A model generated the notes under the pieces. It was not told where the DNA came from, made no database searches, and saw nothing but the letters and a program-made list of their open reading frames with translations. Position numbers and translations under genes: made by a program. Shown piece after piece: positions 16,646-24,878 of a stretch of DNA of 64,000 nucleotides. Position 1 is the first letter of the stretch. Each line of letters begins with the position of its first letter. Origin of the DNA: Hydrotalea flava (GTDB taxonomy: Bacteria; Bacteroidota; Bacteroidia; Chitinophagales; Chitinophagaceae); assembly GCF_001623405.1 (NCBI RefSeq), contig NZ_LUHG01000072.1, positions 1 through 64,000 on the forward strand. The letters are read 5' to 3'.

Positions 16646-17123
16646 TGTTGATATTTCTTATGTTTTGTTTGTTATATGAACTGATGATAATTTTTTGTAG
16701 AAATGATTGCTTTGAGGTACGTTGTAGTTGGTATTGTTCATGTGTATTACAAAATTATAATATACAAATTAATTTAATTATTTTAACTTGCAGAAGCATA
16801 CACAATTTACGTTGAAGAAGTATCAAAGTAAAATTAAAGTTCTGTAGATTGTTTCAAGGAAAATCAATTTTCACCAGTTACCCTATAAAAGAAACAATCT
16901 TAAAAGTTAGAAGCAGTATCAAAATTTTGTTAACCAATTCATAGCGGTTGCAAAATTTTGTTAAAAAATCTTCACTTAAACAAATAAGGGGGTTCCCCCA
17001 ATTTTTTAATCAACTCCTAATCTGTTATTCATACAACAACTTTGCTTTTATCGTTTCTTTATGTTGTTAATTTTAAATACAATAAGCATTTTATAATTTC
17101 ATATTTAATTTAATTCATCTTTT
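16646..17123. other. AT-rich intergenic region with direct repeat and G/C hairpin
   Basis: About 480 bp without a convincing gene. CAAAATTTTGTTAA occurs twice (16920-16933 and 16951-16964, 31-bp period). A GGGGG-TT-CCCCC element at 16988-16999, followed by AATTTTTT, may be a terminator. The rest is unremarkable AT-rich leader. Confidence 0.5.
16988..17007 (+). terminator. Possible terminator (G5/C5 hairpin plus T-run)
   Basis: GGGGGTTCCCCC followed by AATTTTTT. With GTTC as loop, four G-C pairs remain, a very short stem. It is 340 nt past the P460-like gene, so it may equally be a regulatory hairpin for the next gene. Confidence 0.3.
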
Positions 17124-18317
17124 ATGAAACATATTTCAATAATGCTCTTTTTAATGGCAATAACAATTGCAGCCAACTGCCAGATAACCGATTCTTTAAC
17201 CAACGAAAAATTACTCCGCGAAAAAATACTCAATGATATTCAGCAAAATTTAGAAAAGAAAAATCAGGTGTTTGATTCTACTATTCTGCACATTAATGAA
17301 AGAGTAGATAATTTAGATAGTGCTATTAAAGTAACCACCAGTGTAAAAGTAAAAGCCGATAAGCTGGTAGAGCGGGTTCAGGCATTGGAAGATAAACAAA
17401 AGGCGCAAGACCTGAATGAAATGAATATTTACCAGGCCAATTACCAAAGTGCTATTGTAAACTTAGTTTCCATGCAAAGAGAAATTAAGCCATTGATATT
17501 ATTTAATACCACTCGTGAATTTTTTACGCAATTAACTGATGCCGGCAACCCCATGAATTATGCCGGTTATACCAAGTGGTTTAATCAATTTAAAGATTTT
17601 GTAAAAGCCAATAAGCAAAAAGAATCGATGCTTACGGTCAGTAATAACTTATTAAATTTTTCAGGGTTGGCTGCACAGGCCGTTCCGGTGGTGGGTCCAA
17701 TTTCTTCCGTATTGTTTTCCGGCATGTCAACCTATGTTAATTCATTAGGTAAAAAAGAAAAAGAGCTTAGAACAGAAAGTGAAAAAATGATTACACTTAC
17801 TGCCAAAGTTGGTCAGTTTGATTATGATAAAAGTGAAGTGGAACATGAATGGAAATTAATTACCGATGAGCTGAATAATCTGCAAAAACTATACAGTAAA
17901 TCGCTCGAAAAAAACCTGAATATGTTACAGGTAGATGCCGACGATTTTAATCAAAATTTTTCTCAGGAAAGTGATGCAGAAAAAAGATACCAGTATTTAA
18001 CCGCATTACGCCAAAAAGCCAGCGATTATGTGGCAGAACAAAAAAGCAAAACACCTAAAGATTGGAAGGAAAATGTGTACAATGAAATGATGGCGATTCA
18101 ATCATTGAAAATGCGTTTCGGGCAACTTACTTTTCGCATCAATGAGAATATTGCTAAATATGCTGATGTATTCAACAAGTATAAGGACGATCCTGACATT
18201 GGCGGAAAAATGACAGCACTTCAAAACAAATTGAATGAATTAGAAGACACATTCGATAAAGCTTTCGATCCACTCGATTATATTAATTCGGCCTCTAAAA
18301 TGTACAAAGTAATGTAA
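17124..18317 (+). CDS. Secreted, mostly helical protein of unknown function
   Basis: 397 residues; signal peptide MKHISIMLFLMAITIAANCQ. No family was recognised. The mature protein is almost wholly helical. Long heptad-like stretches (about 25-95, LNDIQQNLEKK...DKLVERVQALEDKQK) precede a helical region, and one hydrophobic Gly/Ala/Pro-rich segment lies at about 180-210 (NFSGLAAQAVPVVGPISSVL). Further long helices with heptads follow (about 230-390). Two long helical arms around a central hydrophobic hairpin is the layout of alpha-helical pore-forming proteins (the ClyA/Hbl type), but this is a shape analogy only. It has its own upstream region and no obvious operon partner. Confidence 0.7.
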   Translation: MKHISIMLFLMAITIAANCQITDSLTNEKLLREKILNDIQQNLEKKNQVFDSTILHINERVDNLDSAIKVTTSVKVKADKLVERVQALEDKQKAQDLNEMNIYQANYQSAIVNLVSMQREIKPLILFNTTREFFTQLTDAGNPMNYAGYTKWFNQFKDFVKANKQKESMLTVSNNLLNFSGLAAQAVPVVGPISSVLFSGMSTYVNSLGKKEKELRTESEKMITLTAKVGQFDYDKSEVEHEWKLITDELNNLQKLYSKSLEKNLNMLQVDADDFNQNFSQESDAEKRYQYLTALRQKASDYVAEQKSKTPKDWKENVYNEMMAIQSLKMRFGQLTFRINENIAKYADVFNKYKDDPDIGGKMTALQNKLNELEDTFDKAFDPLDYINSASKMYKVM

Positions 18318-18654
18318 CCCAAAAACAATGTGTTGATGCACAGGTATTCGTTTTGTGTTTACCCATCTTTTTTATCTATTCATCCTGCCTTGAGTTTAGT
18401 ATATTTTGGCAGTAAAGCACAAATAAACCGCTTAATAATAATGCGGCTTTTCAGTGGCTTATCAGTAGTGGCTCATGAGCGGCTTATCTATGGCTTATCT
18501 GCCTGTTTAGTACTTGCAAAACACATTTCAAAGCCCAACCATCATTTGGTTGTTTTGACATTTTACCGCTAACTTTAAGCCAAAGCCGGTTCATTGTTTT
18601 ATGGTCGGGTTTATTTAATTTGGCTTGTTGCTTACCACCACTTAAAATTTTAAT
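18318..18654. other. Intergenic region before the fucosidase
   Basis: About 340 bp. An open frame at 18330-18572 lacks any family signature or secretion signal and I do not accept it as a gene. Short imperfect repeats of GGCTTATC occur at about 18454-18498. No promoter box with both elements was identified. Confidence 0.4.
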
Positions 18655-19989
18655 ATGTATAAAACCATCCTAATTGGGATAGCTTTTTTTTGTTGCTTGT
18701 CGGCTTCGGCACAATCGGCAGCAACCTATCAACCTTCTCCCCAAAACCTCAAAGCCCGGCAATGGTTTCAGGATGCCAAATTTGGTTTGTTTATTCATTG
18801 GGGGCCATTTAGTATTCCGGGCGCCGGAGAATGGGTGATGAATAACCGCAACATTACCGTAAAAAATTATACCCGTTTAATGGATTTCTTTAACCCTATT
18901 GATTTTGATGCCAATGCTTGGGTGAAGATGGCAAAAGAGGCAGGTATGCAATACATTACCCTTATTACCCGCCACCACGATGGGTTTAGCATGTGGAATA
19001 CCCGGCAGTCGGATTTTAATATTATGAATACACCCTACCACAAGGATATTGTGAAAATGATAGCAGACGCCTGCCATGCACAGGGTATGCCCTTATTTTT
19101 TTATTACTCCTTATTAGACTGGAGAAGAGAAGATTATTCGTGGACTACCGGCCGAACCGGGAAGGGTACTGGAAGAACCAAACAAGGAGATTGGAACCAT
19201 TATATTCAATTCATGAAAAACCAGTTAACCGAATTATTAACCCAATATGGCCCGGTGGCCGGTATTTGGTTTGACGGGTATTGGGATCAGTTAAAAAATG
19301 ATACAGATAAAAACAAACGGCCTGCCATTGACTGGCATTTGAATGAAATTTACAGCTTGATACACAGCTTGCAACCCGCCTGTTTAATTGGTAATAACCA
19401 CCACATGCAACCCCAGCCCGGCGAGGATTTTCAAATGTTTGAAAAAGATTTACCCGGCGGCAATACCAGTGGTTTTGGTGGTGCGTCTGTATCGCATTTG
19501 CCATTAGAAACCTGCGAAACCATTAATGATTCATGGGGCTTTAATTTGGCCGATACCAATTATAAATCAACCGCTCAGTTAGTGCATTATTTGGTACGGG
19601 CAGCAGGTTTGGGGGCTAATTTTTTATTGAATATTGGCCCTATGCCTAATGGAGCAGTACAACTTGAATTTCAGGAGCGGTTGGCCTATATGGGCCAATG
19701 GCTGCAAACATACGGCAGTAGTATTTATGGTACACAGGGAGGGTATTTGCGTCCGCAAAACTGGGGTGCCATTACCAAAACTAACGGTAAGGTGTTTGTG
19801 CATGTGCTATCAGATAGTGTGTCTGAAATACGCTTGCCGCAATTTCCGTTTACCCATATCAGCCGAATTTATTGGCTAAAAAATCAGCAACCGGTTACCG
19901 TGCAGTTGCAAAACAATGTGCTGTTATTGTCAGGTATTCAAAAAAAGGAGGACGAACCCGATGCCGTAATTGTTGTGGAAGGAGAGTAG
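18655..19989 (+). CDS. Alpha-L-fucosidase, glycoside hydrolase family 29
   Basis: 444 residues with a signal peptide (MYKTILIGIAFFCCLSASAQ), so periplasmic or exported. The GH29 barrel shows FGLFIHWGPFS (43-53), RHHDGFSMW (106-114), LFFYYSLLDW (147-156) and GIWFDGYWD (203-211), whose Asp 207 corresponds to the catalytic nucleophile. NFLLNIGPMPNGAVQ follows, then a short C-terminal beta domain. GH29 removes alpha-linked L-fucose from glycans by a retaining mechanism. It stands alone: no SusC/SusD pair or other glycosidase is adjacent, so it is not part of a visible polysaccharide utilisation locus. Confidence 0.93.
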   Translation: MYKTILIGIAFFCCLSASAQSAATYQPSPQNLKARQWFQDAKFGLFIHWGPFSIPGAGEWVMNNRNITVKNYTRLMDFFNPIDFDANAWVKMAKEAGMQYITLITRHHDGFSMWNTRQSDFNIMNTPYHKDIVKMIADACHAQGMPLFFYYSLLDWRREDYSWTTGRTGKGTGRTKQGDWNHYIQFMKNQLTELLTQYGPVAGIWFDGYWDQLKNDTDKNKRPAIDWHLNEIYSLIHSLQPACLIGNNHHMQPQPGEDFQMFEKDLPGGNTSGFGGASVSHLPLETCETINDSWGFNLADTNYKSTAQLVHYLVRAAGLGANFLLNIGPMPNGAVQLEFQERLAYMGQWLQTYGSSIYGTQGGYLRPQNWGAITKTNGKVFVHVLSDSVSEIRLPQFPFTHISRIYWLKNQQPVTVQLQNNVLLLSGIQKKEDEPDAVIVVEGE

Positions 19990-20135
19990 GTGTGAACAAT
20001 AATATGGGTTATTTAGAACCAATAAAAACAGTACAGAAAAGAATAAACTGCTTTGAAAGCAATACAGTTATATGCAAACATTACAACAAACGTGTAACGA
20101 AAAAGCGAACAAGCATTGACTCCTGTCTGTGTTTG

Positions 20136-20161
20136 AATATTTTTGCCACAGCAAAAATATT
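20136..20161. terminator. Perfect 11-bp AT-rich hairpin
   Basis: AATATTTTTGC and GCAAAAATATT are perfect inverted arms with a 4-nt CACA loop. It lies about 150 nt after the fucosidase stop. Low G+C and lack of a long T-run make terminator function uncertain. Confidence 0.4.
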
Positions 20162-20356
20162 TTGGCACTTTTCTAACCAAGTACATTAAACAATGCTATA
20201 AACAAAATCCAATGAACTTTTGATTTGAGCGTAAGAAACCCAAACAAAAAAGAAGAAGCAGCCTTACGACAGCCACAAGTCATTTTAAGTGAAATGCGAA
20301 TTGGACAGAGAGGCAGAAGAAGTATTAGAAAGCATTGCAAACCTCATTGTCTGAAT

Positions 20357-20390
20357 CACGGATTAAACTGATTAAAGGATTTCACGGATT
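20357..20390 (+). repeat. CACGGATT repeats before the GxxExxY gene
   Basis: CACGGATT occurs at 20357-20364 and 20383-20390, with GATTAAA-type units between (GATTAAACTGATTAAAGGATTT). The second copy abuts the ATG. From memory, similar GGATT-rich runs precede many GxxExxY genes in Bacteroidota. Confidence 0.5.
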
Positions 20391-20771
20391 ATGATTGGAG
20401 AATTAAAATACAAGGACATTACTGAAAAGATAATCGGGGCTTCGTTTGAAGTGCATAAGTTTTTAGGTAATGGTTTTCAGGAAGTGATTTACCAACGTGC
20501 TCTGGCTTATGAAATGAAAAAAGCGGGTTTGGAATTTGCTCGGGAAATAGAACAGGATATTTTTTACAAAGACCTTGAAAAACCTATTGGTACACGCAGG
20601 GCAGATTTTGTGGTGGAAGGAAAAGTCTTGGTAGAGTTGAAAGCCATTATTCAATTAGATGATGTACACATGGCACAGGCTCTCAACTACCTGAAGGCGT
20701 ACAAATTAGAAGTTGGTTTGCTTATCAACTTTGGTAGCAAGAGTTTAACTTTTAAAAGATTAGTATTATGA
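20391..20771 (+). CDS. GxxExxY protein
   Basis: 126 residues, the usual length. The family motif GFQEVIY is at 28-34, preceded by IIGASFEVHKFLGNG. RRADFVVEGKVLVELKAI (about 68-85) holds the D..(E)xK-like core of a PD-(D/E)xK nuclease fold, and AQALNYLKAYKLEVGLLINFG completes it. The biochemical function is unknown; genes of this family are scattered in Bacteroidota and behave like mobile or cargo genes. It lies alone between repeat-rich spacers, which fits that pattern. Confidence 0.9.
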   Translation: MIGELKYKDITEKIIGASFEVHKFLGNGFQEVIYQRALAYEMKKAGLEFAREIEQDIFYKDLEKPIGTRRADFVVEGKVLVELKAIIQLDDVHMAQALNYLKAYKLEVGLLINFGSKSLTFKRLVL

Positions 20772-20829
20772 AAAGAATAAATAATTCAAGTTTCCTATTT
20801 TAAACGATTGCTTTTACTTGAAAAGCAGG

Positions 20830-20946
20830 ACTATCTCATAAACTGTGTAAGTAAAAAATAATTAGGGTTTGACTTTTATTTTAAAGGACACTATCCTATA
20901 AAGTGTGTAAGTAAAAAATAATTAGGGTTTGACTTTTATTTTAAAG
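20830..20946 (+). repeat. Tandem 57-bp direct repeats, possible IS-end remnants
   Basis: Copies at 20830-20886 and 20890-20946 (60-bp period). The last 43 bases of each copy are identical; the first ~14 differ at only three positions (ACTATCTCATAAACTG against ACTATCCTATAAAGTG). The leading part with TGTGTAAGTAAAA resembles the end of IS256-type elements, but no transposase is present. Tandem copies in the same orientation suggest an excision or recombination scar. Confidence 0.6.
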
Positions 20947-21000
20947 TTGCACCCTTTTTCAACCAAACGCTTACTTCATTTCTATCCATACATTTCCCTT

Positions 21001-21008
21001 TACTTTTG
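21001..21008 (+). promoter_or_regulatory. -7 box (TACTTTTG), implying a near-leaderless crp-family mRNA
   Basis: Exact TAnnTTTG, ending 5 nt before the ATG at 21014. With a transcription start 4-7 nt past the box, the mRNA would begin at or next to the start codon. Confidence 0.5.
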
Positions 21009-21013
21009 CAAGG

Positions 21014-21595
21014 ATGTTTGATGTTCTATTGGCGCATATTCAGGAAAAAGTAACTCTTTCGGCAACTGATGTTGCGGTATTAAAATCTTTTTTCATTCCT
21101 AAAAAACTGCGTAAACGGCAGTATGTATTACAGGAAGGGGATGTATGTAAATACCTGTTGTTTGTAGAGAAGGGATTATTGCGGATGTACCATGTAGATG
21201 AAAAAGGTACGGAACACATGATACAATTTGCATGGGAAGGCTGGTGGATGGCAGATACATACAGCTTTTTATCGGGAGATGTTTCTGAATACAATATTGA
21301 TGCCATTGAAGATGCTGAATTATTGATGATTACGCTCGATAATTTTGAAGCATTGTTATTGCAAGTACCGGTAATGGAACGCTATTTCCGCATACTTTTT
21401 CAAAACAACATTATCTCTAAAGAAAAAAGATTGGTCAATACCATCAGCTATTCTGCCGAAGAAAAATATACCAGGCTGGCAGCCACGAACCCGCAGTTGC
21501 TGCAACGCATTCCACAAAACCTGATCGCATCTTATCTGGGTATTACACCCGAAACGCTGAGCCGTATCCGTAAAAAATTAATGAAATCTAAATAA
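21014..21595 (+). CDS. Crp/Fnr-family transcriptional regulator
   Basis: 193 residues. N-terminal cyclic-nucleotide-binding-type beta-barrel (about 20-115: LRKRQYVLQEGDVCKYLLFVEKGLLRMYHVDEKGTEHMIQFAWEGWWMAD). A C-terminal helix-turn-helix (about 165-190: IPQNLIASYLGITPETLSRIRKKL) is typical of Bacteroidota Crp-like repressors/activators. No Fnr-type Cys cluster is visible, so it is not an iron-sulfur oxygen sensor. It heads a plus-strand cassette of redox enzymes (21672-25718) and probably regulates it; the ligand is unknown. Confidence 0.9.
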   Translation: MFDVLLAHIQEKVTLSATDVAVLKSFFIPKKLRKRQYVLQEGDVCKYLLFVEKGLLRMYHVDEKGTEHMIQFAWEGWWMADTYSFLSGDVSEYNIDAIEDAELLMITLDNFEALLLQVPVMERYFRILFQNNIISKEKRLVNTISYSAEEKYTRLAATNPQLLQRIPQNLIASYLGITPETLSRIRKKLMKSK

Positions 21596-21659
21596 ACGGC
21601 TTGATCTACATCAAGTGTTTTTCTTGTTCTGGCGCAAGTGCCTCCATAAAACAATGCTG

Positions 21660-21667
21660 TAGCTTTG
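21660..21667 (+). promoter_or_regulatory. -7 box (TAGCTTTG) 4 nt before an ATG
   Basis: Exact TAnnTTTG, ending 4 nt before the ATG at 21672. Like the crp-family gene, this would give a leaderless transcript, here for the redox cassette. Confidence 0.45.
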
Positions 21668-21671
21668 CAGC

Positions 21672-22172
21672 ATGAAAACGAAGGGCTATAACAATACCGT
21701 AGCCGTTATTGGTGCAAATAGCAAAGCGGGTACAATGATTGCAAAATCAATTTGCAAACAATACAGGTTATTATTAATGGATAATGACCAACTGCAAACA
21801 GCAACATTATTCCATGAAATTCAGGAAATCAATCAACAGTTGCATACTGCAGAAATACTTACCTGTAGTAAGGAGGCATCTTGGGAGGCCGATGTAATAA
21901 TTATTACCGTGCCTTTGGCCGAACAGGAATATGTTGCCCAAAAAATTGCCGAAGTATCTACCTGTAAAACCGTGCTGCAAATAAAAAACGGCGAGGGACA
22001 AAATGCGCCCATACAATCGTTGCTGCCACATTCAAAAGTAGTATCAGTAAGTATTGTTGCAGCAACAGCCATCATTGATGGGCAAGATGAGGCAGCTATA
22101 CAATTGGCAAGCCATTTAATGGCATTAACCGGACTGCATGTTGTGGTACAATCTGCAGCAGATGAAGCATAG
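21672..22172 (+). CDS. Small NAD(P)-binding Rossmann protein
   Basis: 166 residues. Starts with a dinucleotide-binding loop, VAVIGANSKAGTMIAKSI (about 10-27), followed by VIIITVPLAEQEYVAQKIAEV and SKVVSVSI. This looks like the N-terminal half of a 6-phosphogluconate-dehydrogenase-like, prephenate-dehydrogenase-like or F420-dependent NADP reductase domain, without the helical dimerisation domain. It could bind NAD(P)H and pass electrons, or be a sensor. First gene of the redox cassette downstream of the Crp-like regulator. Confidence 0.65.
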   Translation: MKTKGYNNTVAVIGANSKAGTMIAKSICKQYRLLLMDNDQLQTATLFHEIQEINQQLHTAEILTCSKEASWEADVIIITVPLAEQEYVAQKIAEVSTCKTVLQIKNGEGQNAPIQSLLPHSKVVSVSIVAATAIIDGQDEAAIQLASHLMALTGLHVVVQSAADEA

Positions 22173-22244
22173 CAGTTAATACCCATACATTTTTATATAA
22201 CACAATATCAATCATTCAACAAACAAAAAGTAAACCATTTAACA

Positions 22245-23354
22245 ATGAAACAAGACATTTTATTTACACCGTACAATTTAGCAGGACTTACTTTAAACAA
22301 CAGAATGGTAATGGCACCAATGACGCGGAGCAGAGCCGATAATGCCGAAAATGCACCCACCGCATTAATTGCCGAGTATTATGCACAAAGGGCAAGCGCC
22401 GGTTTACTGATTACTGAAGGGGCACCCGTTAATAAAAAGGGTGTGGGTTATATCAATGTACCCGGTATGTATAGTGCAGCGCAGGTGGAGGGTTGGAAAC
22501 TGGTAACCAAAGCAGTACACGAAAAAGGCGGAAAAATATTTGTGCAGCTTTGGCATGTGGGCCGTATATCGCACCCGGATTTTCATAATGGCGAGTTGCC
22601 ACATGCACCTTCTGCCATTAATCCCAATGAGAAATCATATACCGTTAACGGATTTGTAGATACTGTTGTTCCAAAAGAAATGACTTTGGCAGACATTCAG
22701 CAAACCATTCAGGATTTTAAACAAGCCGCTGCTAATGCAGTAGCAGCAGGTTTTGATGGAGTGGAAATTCATGGTGCCAATGGTTATTTGTTGCACCAGT
22801 TTTTTAATGGCACTGCTAACCATCGTACCGATGCTTATGGCGGCAGCATTGAAAACCATGCCCGTATTTTGTTTGATATACTGGAAGCTATGAAAGAGGT
22901 AATTGATATACAACGTGTAGGTATCAGACTAAGCCCTTCCTTAAACGGATTGTTTGGAATTACCATGGATGAAAATACCATCCCCACTTTTGAATACATT
23001 GTAAAAAAATTAAACAATTATGAACTGGCTTATCTGCATTTAACCGAGCCGTTTGTGCCGGTTGATCATTTGCCTTATGCCGTAACACAGGTAGCCAAAC
23101 ATTTCAGACCTTTGTATCAAGGCACATTGATGATTAATAAAGGATTTAATAAGGCAAGTGCGAATGCGGTATTGGATGCAGGCGATGCCGATTTAGTATC
23201 ATTTGGTGTACCTTTCCTGGCTAATCCTGATTTGGTAGAAAGGTTTCAACAAGATGCACCTTTGAATGCACCCGATCAAAGCACTTTTTATACACCCGGC
23301 GCAAAAGGATATACCGATTATCCGTTTTTGCAAACATCTGAATTATTATCATAA
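22245..23354 (+). CDS. Old yellow enzyme family ene-reductase (NemA-like)
   Basis: 369 residues, the normal OYE length. FMN-dependent NAD(P)H:enone reductases reduce activated C=C bonds and nitro compounds in the cytosol. Family motifs: LNNRMVMAPMTRSRA (about 18-32), VQLWHVGRISHP (about 101-112), FDGVEIHGANGYLLHQF (about 170-186, with the substrate-binding His and Asn in HGAN), YGGSIENH, and DLVSFGVPFLANPDLVERF near the C-terminus. It is inside the Crp-led cassette, suggesting a response to electrophiles. Confidence 0.95.
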   Translation: MKQDILFTPYNLAGLTLNNRMVMAPMTRSRADNAENAPTALIAEYYAQRASAGLLITEGAPVNKKGVGYINVPGMYSAAQVEGWKLVTKAVHEKGGKIFVQLWHVGRISHPDFHNGELPHAPSAINPNEKSYTVNGFVDTVVPKEMTLADIQQTIQDFKQAAANAVAAGFDGVEIHGANGYLLHQFFNGTANHRTDAYGGSIENHARILFDILEAMKEVIDIQRVGIRLSPSLNGLFGITMDENTIPTFEYIVKKLNNYELAYLHLTEPFVPVDHLPYAVTQVAKHFRPLYQGTLMINKGFNKASANAVLDAGDADLVSFGVPFLANPDLVERFQQDAPLNAPDQSTFYTPGAKGYTDYPFLQTSELLS

Positions 23355-23397
23355 TATTGGTTTATAAGTATTATCATCATTTAAATTTATTTAGACT

Positions 23398-24114
23398 ATG
23401 GAATCTTTAAAAGGGAAAACAGCACTGATAACCGGTGCAGGTAAAGGCATCGGCAAGGCACTAGCGTTAGCCTTGGCACAAGAGGGTGTGCATGTTGGCC
23501 TGATGGCCAGAACAGAAAAAGACATACAACAAGTAGCCGATGAATTAAAAGCATTGGGTGTAAATACCGCTATCGCCACTGCCGATGTAAGTAACCGCGT
23601 TGCGGTGGAAAATGCTGTAGCGCAAATACATACGGCATTAGGGCCTATTGATATTTTAATTAACAATGCAGGTACCGGAAAATTCAGCAAGTTTTTAGAA
23701 CTGGTACCTGAGGAATGGGAGCAACAAATAAAAGTAAATTTATTTGGGGTATATTATGTAACCCGTGCCGTTTTGCCTGAAATGATAGAACGCCAAACAG
23801 GCGATATTGTAAATGTATCTTCCACCGCCGGTTTAAAAGGATCGGCGCTTACCAGTGCCTATAGCGCTTCTAAATTTGGGGTAATGGGGTTAACCGAATC
23901 GTTGATGCAGGAAGTTCGCAAACACAATATTCGCGTTACGGCAATGGCACCCAGTACGGTGGTTACAGAACTGGCTATAAAATCCAACCTCATTAATAAC
24001 AATGAAGAAAAACTGATGCATCCGGAAGATTTTGCTGAATTGGTTATTGCACAATTAAAATTAAACAGAAGGGTGTTTGTAAAAGATGCTTCCATCTGGT
24101 CAACCAACCCATAA
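23398..24114 (+). CDS. Short-chain dehydrogenase, FabG-like
   Basis: 238 residues. Classical SDR: cofactor loop [16 protein letters not shown] (about 12-27), NNAGTG (about 89-94), catalytic Ser in [12 protein letters not shown] and YSASK Tyr/Lys (about 156-160). It resembles 3-ketoacyl-ACP reductases, but position in a redox cassette rather than a fatty-acid operon argues for a carbonyl-detoxifying or unknown substrate. The downstream DsbA-like gene follows after 17 bp. Confidence 0.9.
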   Translation: MESLKGKTALITGAGKGIGKALALALAQEGVHVGLMARTEKDIQQVADELKALGVNTAIATADVSNRVAVENAVAQIHTALGPIDILINNAGTGKFSKFLELVPEEWEQQIKVNLFGVYYVTRAVLPEMIERQTGDIVNVSSTAGLKGSALTSAYSASKFGVMGLTESLMQEVRKHNIRVTAMAPSTVVTELAIKSNLINNNEEKLMHPEDFAELVIAQLKLNRRVFVKDASIWSTNP

Positions 24115-24131
24115 AGCTAAAACAGAAAGCC

Positions 24132-24827
24132 ATGCAAGTAGAAATTTGGAGTGATGTGGTTTGCCCGTTTTGTTATATCGGCAAACGAAAATTTGAAAAA
24201 GCATTCGCATCATTTGATAGGAAAGATACAGTTGAAATCATCTGGCGCAGTTTTCAGTTAGATGCCGATTTTAAACCTACAGCAGGTACTTCGGTTCATG
24301 AATATTTGGCTAACAGAAAGGGTGTGCCGTTAGAAAAAGGCAAGGAGATGAATAATTATATGCAAAACCTGGCCAAAGCCGTTGGATTGGATTTTCAATT
24401 CGATAAAGCGATTGTAAATAATACATTCAATGCGCATCGCCTGTTGCATTTAGCAAAGGAGTATGGTGTGCAGAGCAAGGTAAAAGAATTATTGCTGGCT
24501 GCTTATTTTACGGAGGGAAAGGATATAGGCAATGCAATTGTTCTGGCCGATATTGGTGAAAAAGCAGGGATAACAAAAGCAACCGTACTGGCCATGTTAC
24601 AATCAGATGCACTGGTAGATGCTGTTAGGGCCGATCAGTATGCAGCACAGCAAATCGGTGTGCAGGGTGTGCCCTTTTTTGTGTTCAATCAAAAGTATGC
24701 CGTATCTGGTGCGCAGGAACCGGCCACTTTTCTGGAAGTATTTAAAAAAGTTCAGGAAGAAGAGCAGCCTGTTGCAACAAATGAAACCACCGGCGGATTT
24801 TGTACTACCGATGGGGTTTGTTTATAA
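24132..24827 (+). CDS. FrnE-like DsbA-family thiol oxidoreductase
   Basis: 231 residues, no signal peptide, so cytosolic. The thioredoxin fold begins MQVEIWSDVVCPFCYIGKRKF with the redox CPFC at 11-14. NNTFNAHRLLHLAKEYGVQ and GVQGVPFFVFNQKYAVSGAQEP (with the cis-Pro loop VPFF) are typical of the FrnE/2-hydroxychromene isomerase-like DsbA group. A C-terminal pair, FCTTDGVC, adds two more cysteines. Such proteins reduce or isomerise disulfides under oxidative stress. Part of the same cassette. Confidence 0.92.
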   Translation: MQVEIWSDVVCPFCYIGKRKFEKAFASFDRKDTVEIIWRSFQLDADFKPTAGTSVHEYLANRKGVPLEKGKEMNNYMQNLAKAVGLDFQFDKAIVNNTFNAHRLLHLAKEYGVQSKVKELLLAAYFTEGKDIGNAIVLADIGEKAGITKATVLAMLQSDALVDAVRADQYAAQQIGVQGVPFFVFNQKYAVSGAQEPATFLEVFKKVQEEEQPVATNETTGGFCTTDGVCL

Positions 24828-24878
24828 ATGCATCACTACATACAACAACAATTTATTCACACATACAATGAAAAAATA

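Larger units (their letters stand above)
19990..20390. other. Intergenic region with hairpin and possible gene relic
   Basis: About 400 bp. It holds the hairpin at 20136-20161. A stretch at about 20231-20355 reads as protein-like sequence in two phases (ALRQPQVILSEMRIG, then REAEEVLESIANLIV and a stop), possibly a frameshifted C-terminal relic of an unidentified gene. The CACGGATT repeats before the next gene are listed separately. Confidence 0.35.

Noticed and set aside
16920-16964. CRISPR-like repeat
   Set aside because: Only two short copies, no array, no cas genes in the window.
18330-18572. Open frame of 80 codons between the helical protein and the fucosidase
   Set aside because: No signal, no family motif, unusual composition, and short internal GGCTTATC repeats explain it better as non-coding.
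19872-20189. Open frame of 105 codons overlapping the fucosidase 3' end
   Set aside because: Starts inside the fucosidase in another phase; product is Cys/Arg-rich nonsense without family features.
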